From Apostichopus japonicus (Eukaryota; Echinodermata; Holothuroidea; Aspidochirotida; Stichopodidae), in the NCBI RefSeq assembly GCF_037975245.1, contig NC_092566.1, positions 2,358,001-2,422,000 of the forward strand: a stretch of DNA of 64,000 nucleotides, read 5' to 3'. Below the pieces are notes generated by a model. The model made no database searches. It was not told the DNA's origin and was given only the letters and a program-made list of their open reading frames with translations. The position numbers were made by a program, and so were the translations under genes. Positions 62,320 to 64,000 of the stretch are shown in pieces. How positions within the stretch are numbered: position 1 is the first letter of the stretch; every line of letters starts with the position of its first letter.

Positions 62320-63150
62320 TCAGCGTCTGGATAATTTGAAATTTGAATATGAAATAATCTGATTTTGTTCGGCTCAGTGCTTTCTTTGACCTGTATTTAA
62401 TAAATATACACAGTATTTATCATCTGCCCATCCACCAACTTCAAGACAACTGGAACTTGACTCTTTCTCAAATTATCACTTTCATTTCTCAAAATGTGTA
62501 GATCTATAAGAGAATATATTTGGTGTAATTTTGATGAATTCTACGTGACCTTTCTTTTATCATATGCTGTTCAATAGTTGTATAACTTTCTTTGTGTTGT
62601 ACATAGTAAGATAATTAATGCATAGGGTGCTCAAGGAAGATGTGTCACCTTCTTTTCTATGTTATCTTGTGTAAGTGTGATGAACATTCACTATGTTTAC
62701 ATAGATACTGCATATGAATGGAACTACAGAACAAATCACATACAACAACAGTTCTGGATTTTTATTACAACATTTATTTTAAAGGAGATGAAAAGGTAAA
62801 CATTTTTTGTTCTTTATTTAATTAATGAGTTATGAAAGATCATCATGATATCTAACAAGTCTAATAGCCAATGATAATGCCCAAAAATGAATTTTTGGAA
62901 GCCTCAAGGAGGCATCCATTATTTCCCGCACTTTTGATCATCCTCTGACAAAGAAATCTGCTGCACCAATTTACACGCATTTCATCCTTGAATTAAATAA
63001 TAGATTTTTATGTAACTTAAATATAAAAAATAAATTATATAAATATATGAAAATTAAAAAGGTATTTTTCAAGCACAAATTAATAAATCTAATGCATATT
63101 TCAGAGCTTGGTTGTTTAACATCAGGATAGCTTTCACTGGGTCTCAGACT
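62320..63150 (+). other. intergenic, nothing recognised
   Basis: AT-rich sequence without a recognised gene or repeat family. Confidence 0.5.
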
Positions 63151-63154
63151 CAGA

Positions 63155-63805
63155 TGTTTGCGACCACGCTGCTTTAAGGAATGTTCCAGTGGTGGTCTTT
63201 AAAATGCTTAGCAAAATGTTGGAAATTTTCTATACATGGAAAACAAAATATCAATTGCATAACATGATGAATGCATTTGACAGTAGCACTGTGAAGATGT
63301 GACCATGGTAACATCAGAAAGTTGCATGGTAATAAAAATATAAATAGAGAGACTACTGACTTTTAAGCACTGAACCGAAATTATAACGAGCTGGAAGATG
63401 AATTTATATTGGAATACATTGCAGATTTAAAATCTTATCATTGTGAAACATAATACGAAAGCAAAATCTACTTGGAAATTAAAGTACTGTGAAGATGGGG
63501 ACATGAGAAAGTTGAATGGTAATAAAATATAAATAGATTGACAGCTAACCAAATGAATAGGTAATATTTCATAGATAAATCAACAAGAAGATAGCAATAG
63601 GAAAAAGTCAAGCTATTAAACAATGTCTACTACCATATAGACCACTGCTGCTCTAAAGGATATTCTGGTGGTAATTGTCATCCTCATTGAAGCAGTGAAC
63701 AGTAATTATAACAAGCTGGAAGATGAATTTATATTAAATTGCAGAATAAAACATCTGTGATTGTGAAATATCATATAAAAGCAAATATCCAAATCTACTT
63801 GTTTA
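63155..63805 (+). repeat. scrambled short direct repeats
   Basis: Three segments occur twice: A (GACCACGCTGCTTTAAGGA, 63161 and about 63641), B (ACTGTGAAGATG...GGTAATAAAATATAAATAGA, 63289 and 63486) and C (AATTATAACGAGCTGGAAGA, 63378 and 63705). Their order is A-B-C-B-A-C with different spacings. Confidence 0.75.
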
Positions 63806-64000
63806 CAAATTTGGTCAGTTCCTTGGTATTCATTCAATAACAAATTTACTGTTTCTTAAGTTTAATCTTATCTATTTCTTAAAATTACAAGGCACTGCTG
63901 ATGTGTAATTGACAAACCCGTTCTCGGCACCAATACTTAACATCCCCAACCAACAGATGAGAGAGCATACGTGGACATCTAACCATTTTCTCAAGTACAT

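Overview
The window is animal (metazoan) nuclear DNA: intron-rich genes with GT-AG junctions, about 60% A+T, many microsatellites, tRNA-derived SINEs, a TTAA-flanked MITE family and a solo LTR. Gene content and repeat style suggest a marine invertebrate deuterostome, most likely an echinoderm and perhaps a sea cucumber. That placement is inference from remembered repeat style and was not tested by a search. All three genes are on the + strand.

Region 1 (about 1-36612) is the 3' part of a non-fibrillar, FACIT-like collagen gene. At least 23 small exons, nearly all in phase 0, encode Gly-X-Y triplets with several short breaks. The C-terminus is a short non-helical tail with two cysteines and no fibrillar COLFI domain. 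The last exon is preceded by six copies of a 57-bp unit, each carrying a CAG splice acceptor, all in frame with the last exon. The introns hold a tRNA-type SINE (9853-10162), a 987-bp solo LTR (14819-15805), one copy of a TTAA-flanked MITE (16335-16692), a tRNA-like element between TA repeats (27904-28028) and a minus-strand repeat with an ATT tail (34893-35560).

Region 2 (36613-42337) is the collagen 3' UTR followed by an intergenic stretch with a degenerate minisatellite. It ends in a promoter-like segment with an RFX X-box and three CCAAT boxes.

Region 3 (42338-49467) is a nine-exon gene for a predicted 690-residue protein. It has a divergent forkhead-type winged helix (about residues 214-298) with altered recognition-helix residues, a basic segment and a long Gln/Pro/Asn-rich C-terminal half. 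The reading frame closes perfectly across all nine exons. A poly(A) signal lies at 50491.

Region 4 (52240-59467) is a seven-exon LRPAP1 orthologue (receptor-associated protein, RAP), a 344-residue ER chaperone for LDL-receptor-family proteins. It has a signal peptide and a C-terminal KNEL retention signal. The last 4.5 kb is 3' UTR and intergenic DNA with a second copy of the MITE (61950-62319) and a scrambled set of short repeats (63.15-63.8 kb).

Nothing in the sequence shows the three genes acting in one pathway. The collagen is extracellular matrix, the forkhead protein is presumably nuclear and RAP works in the ER.
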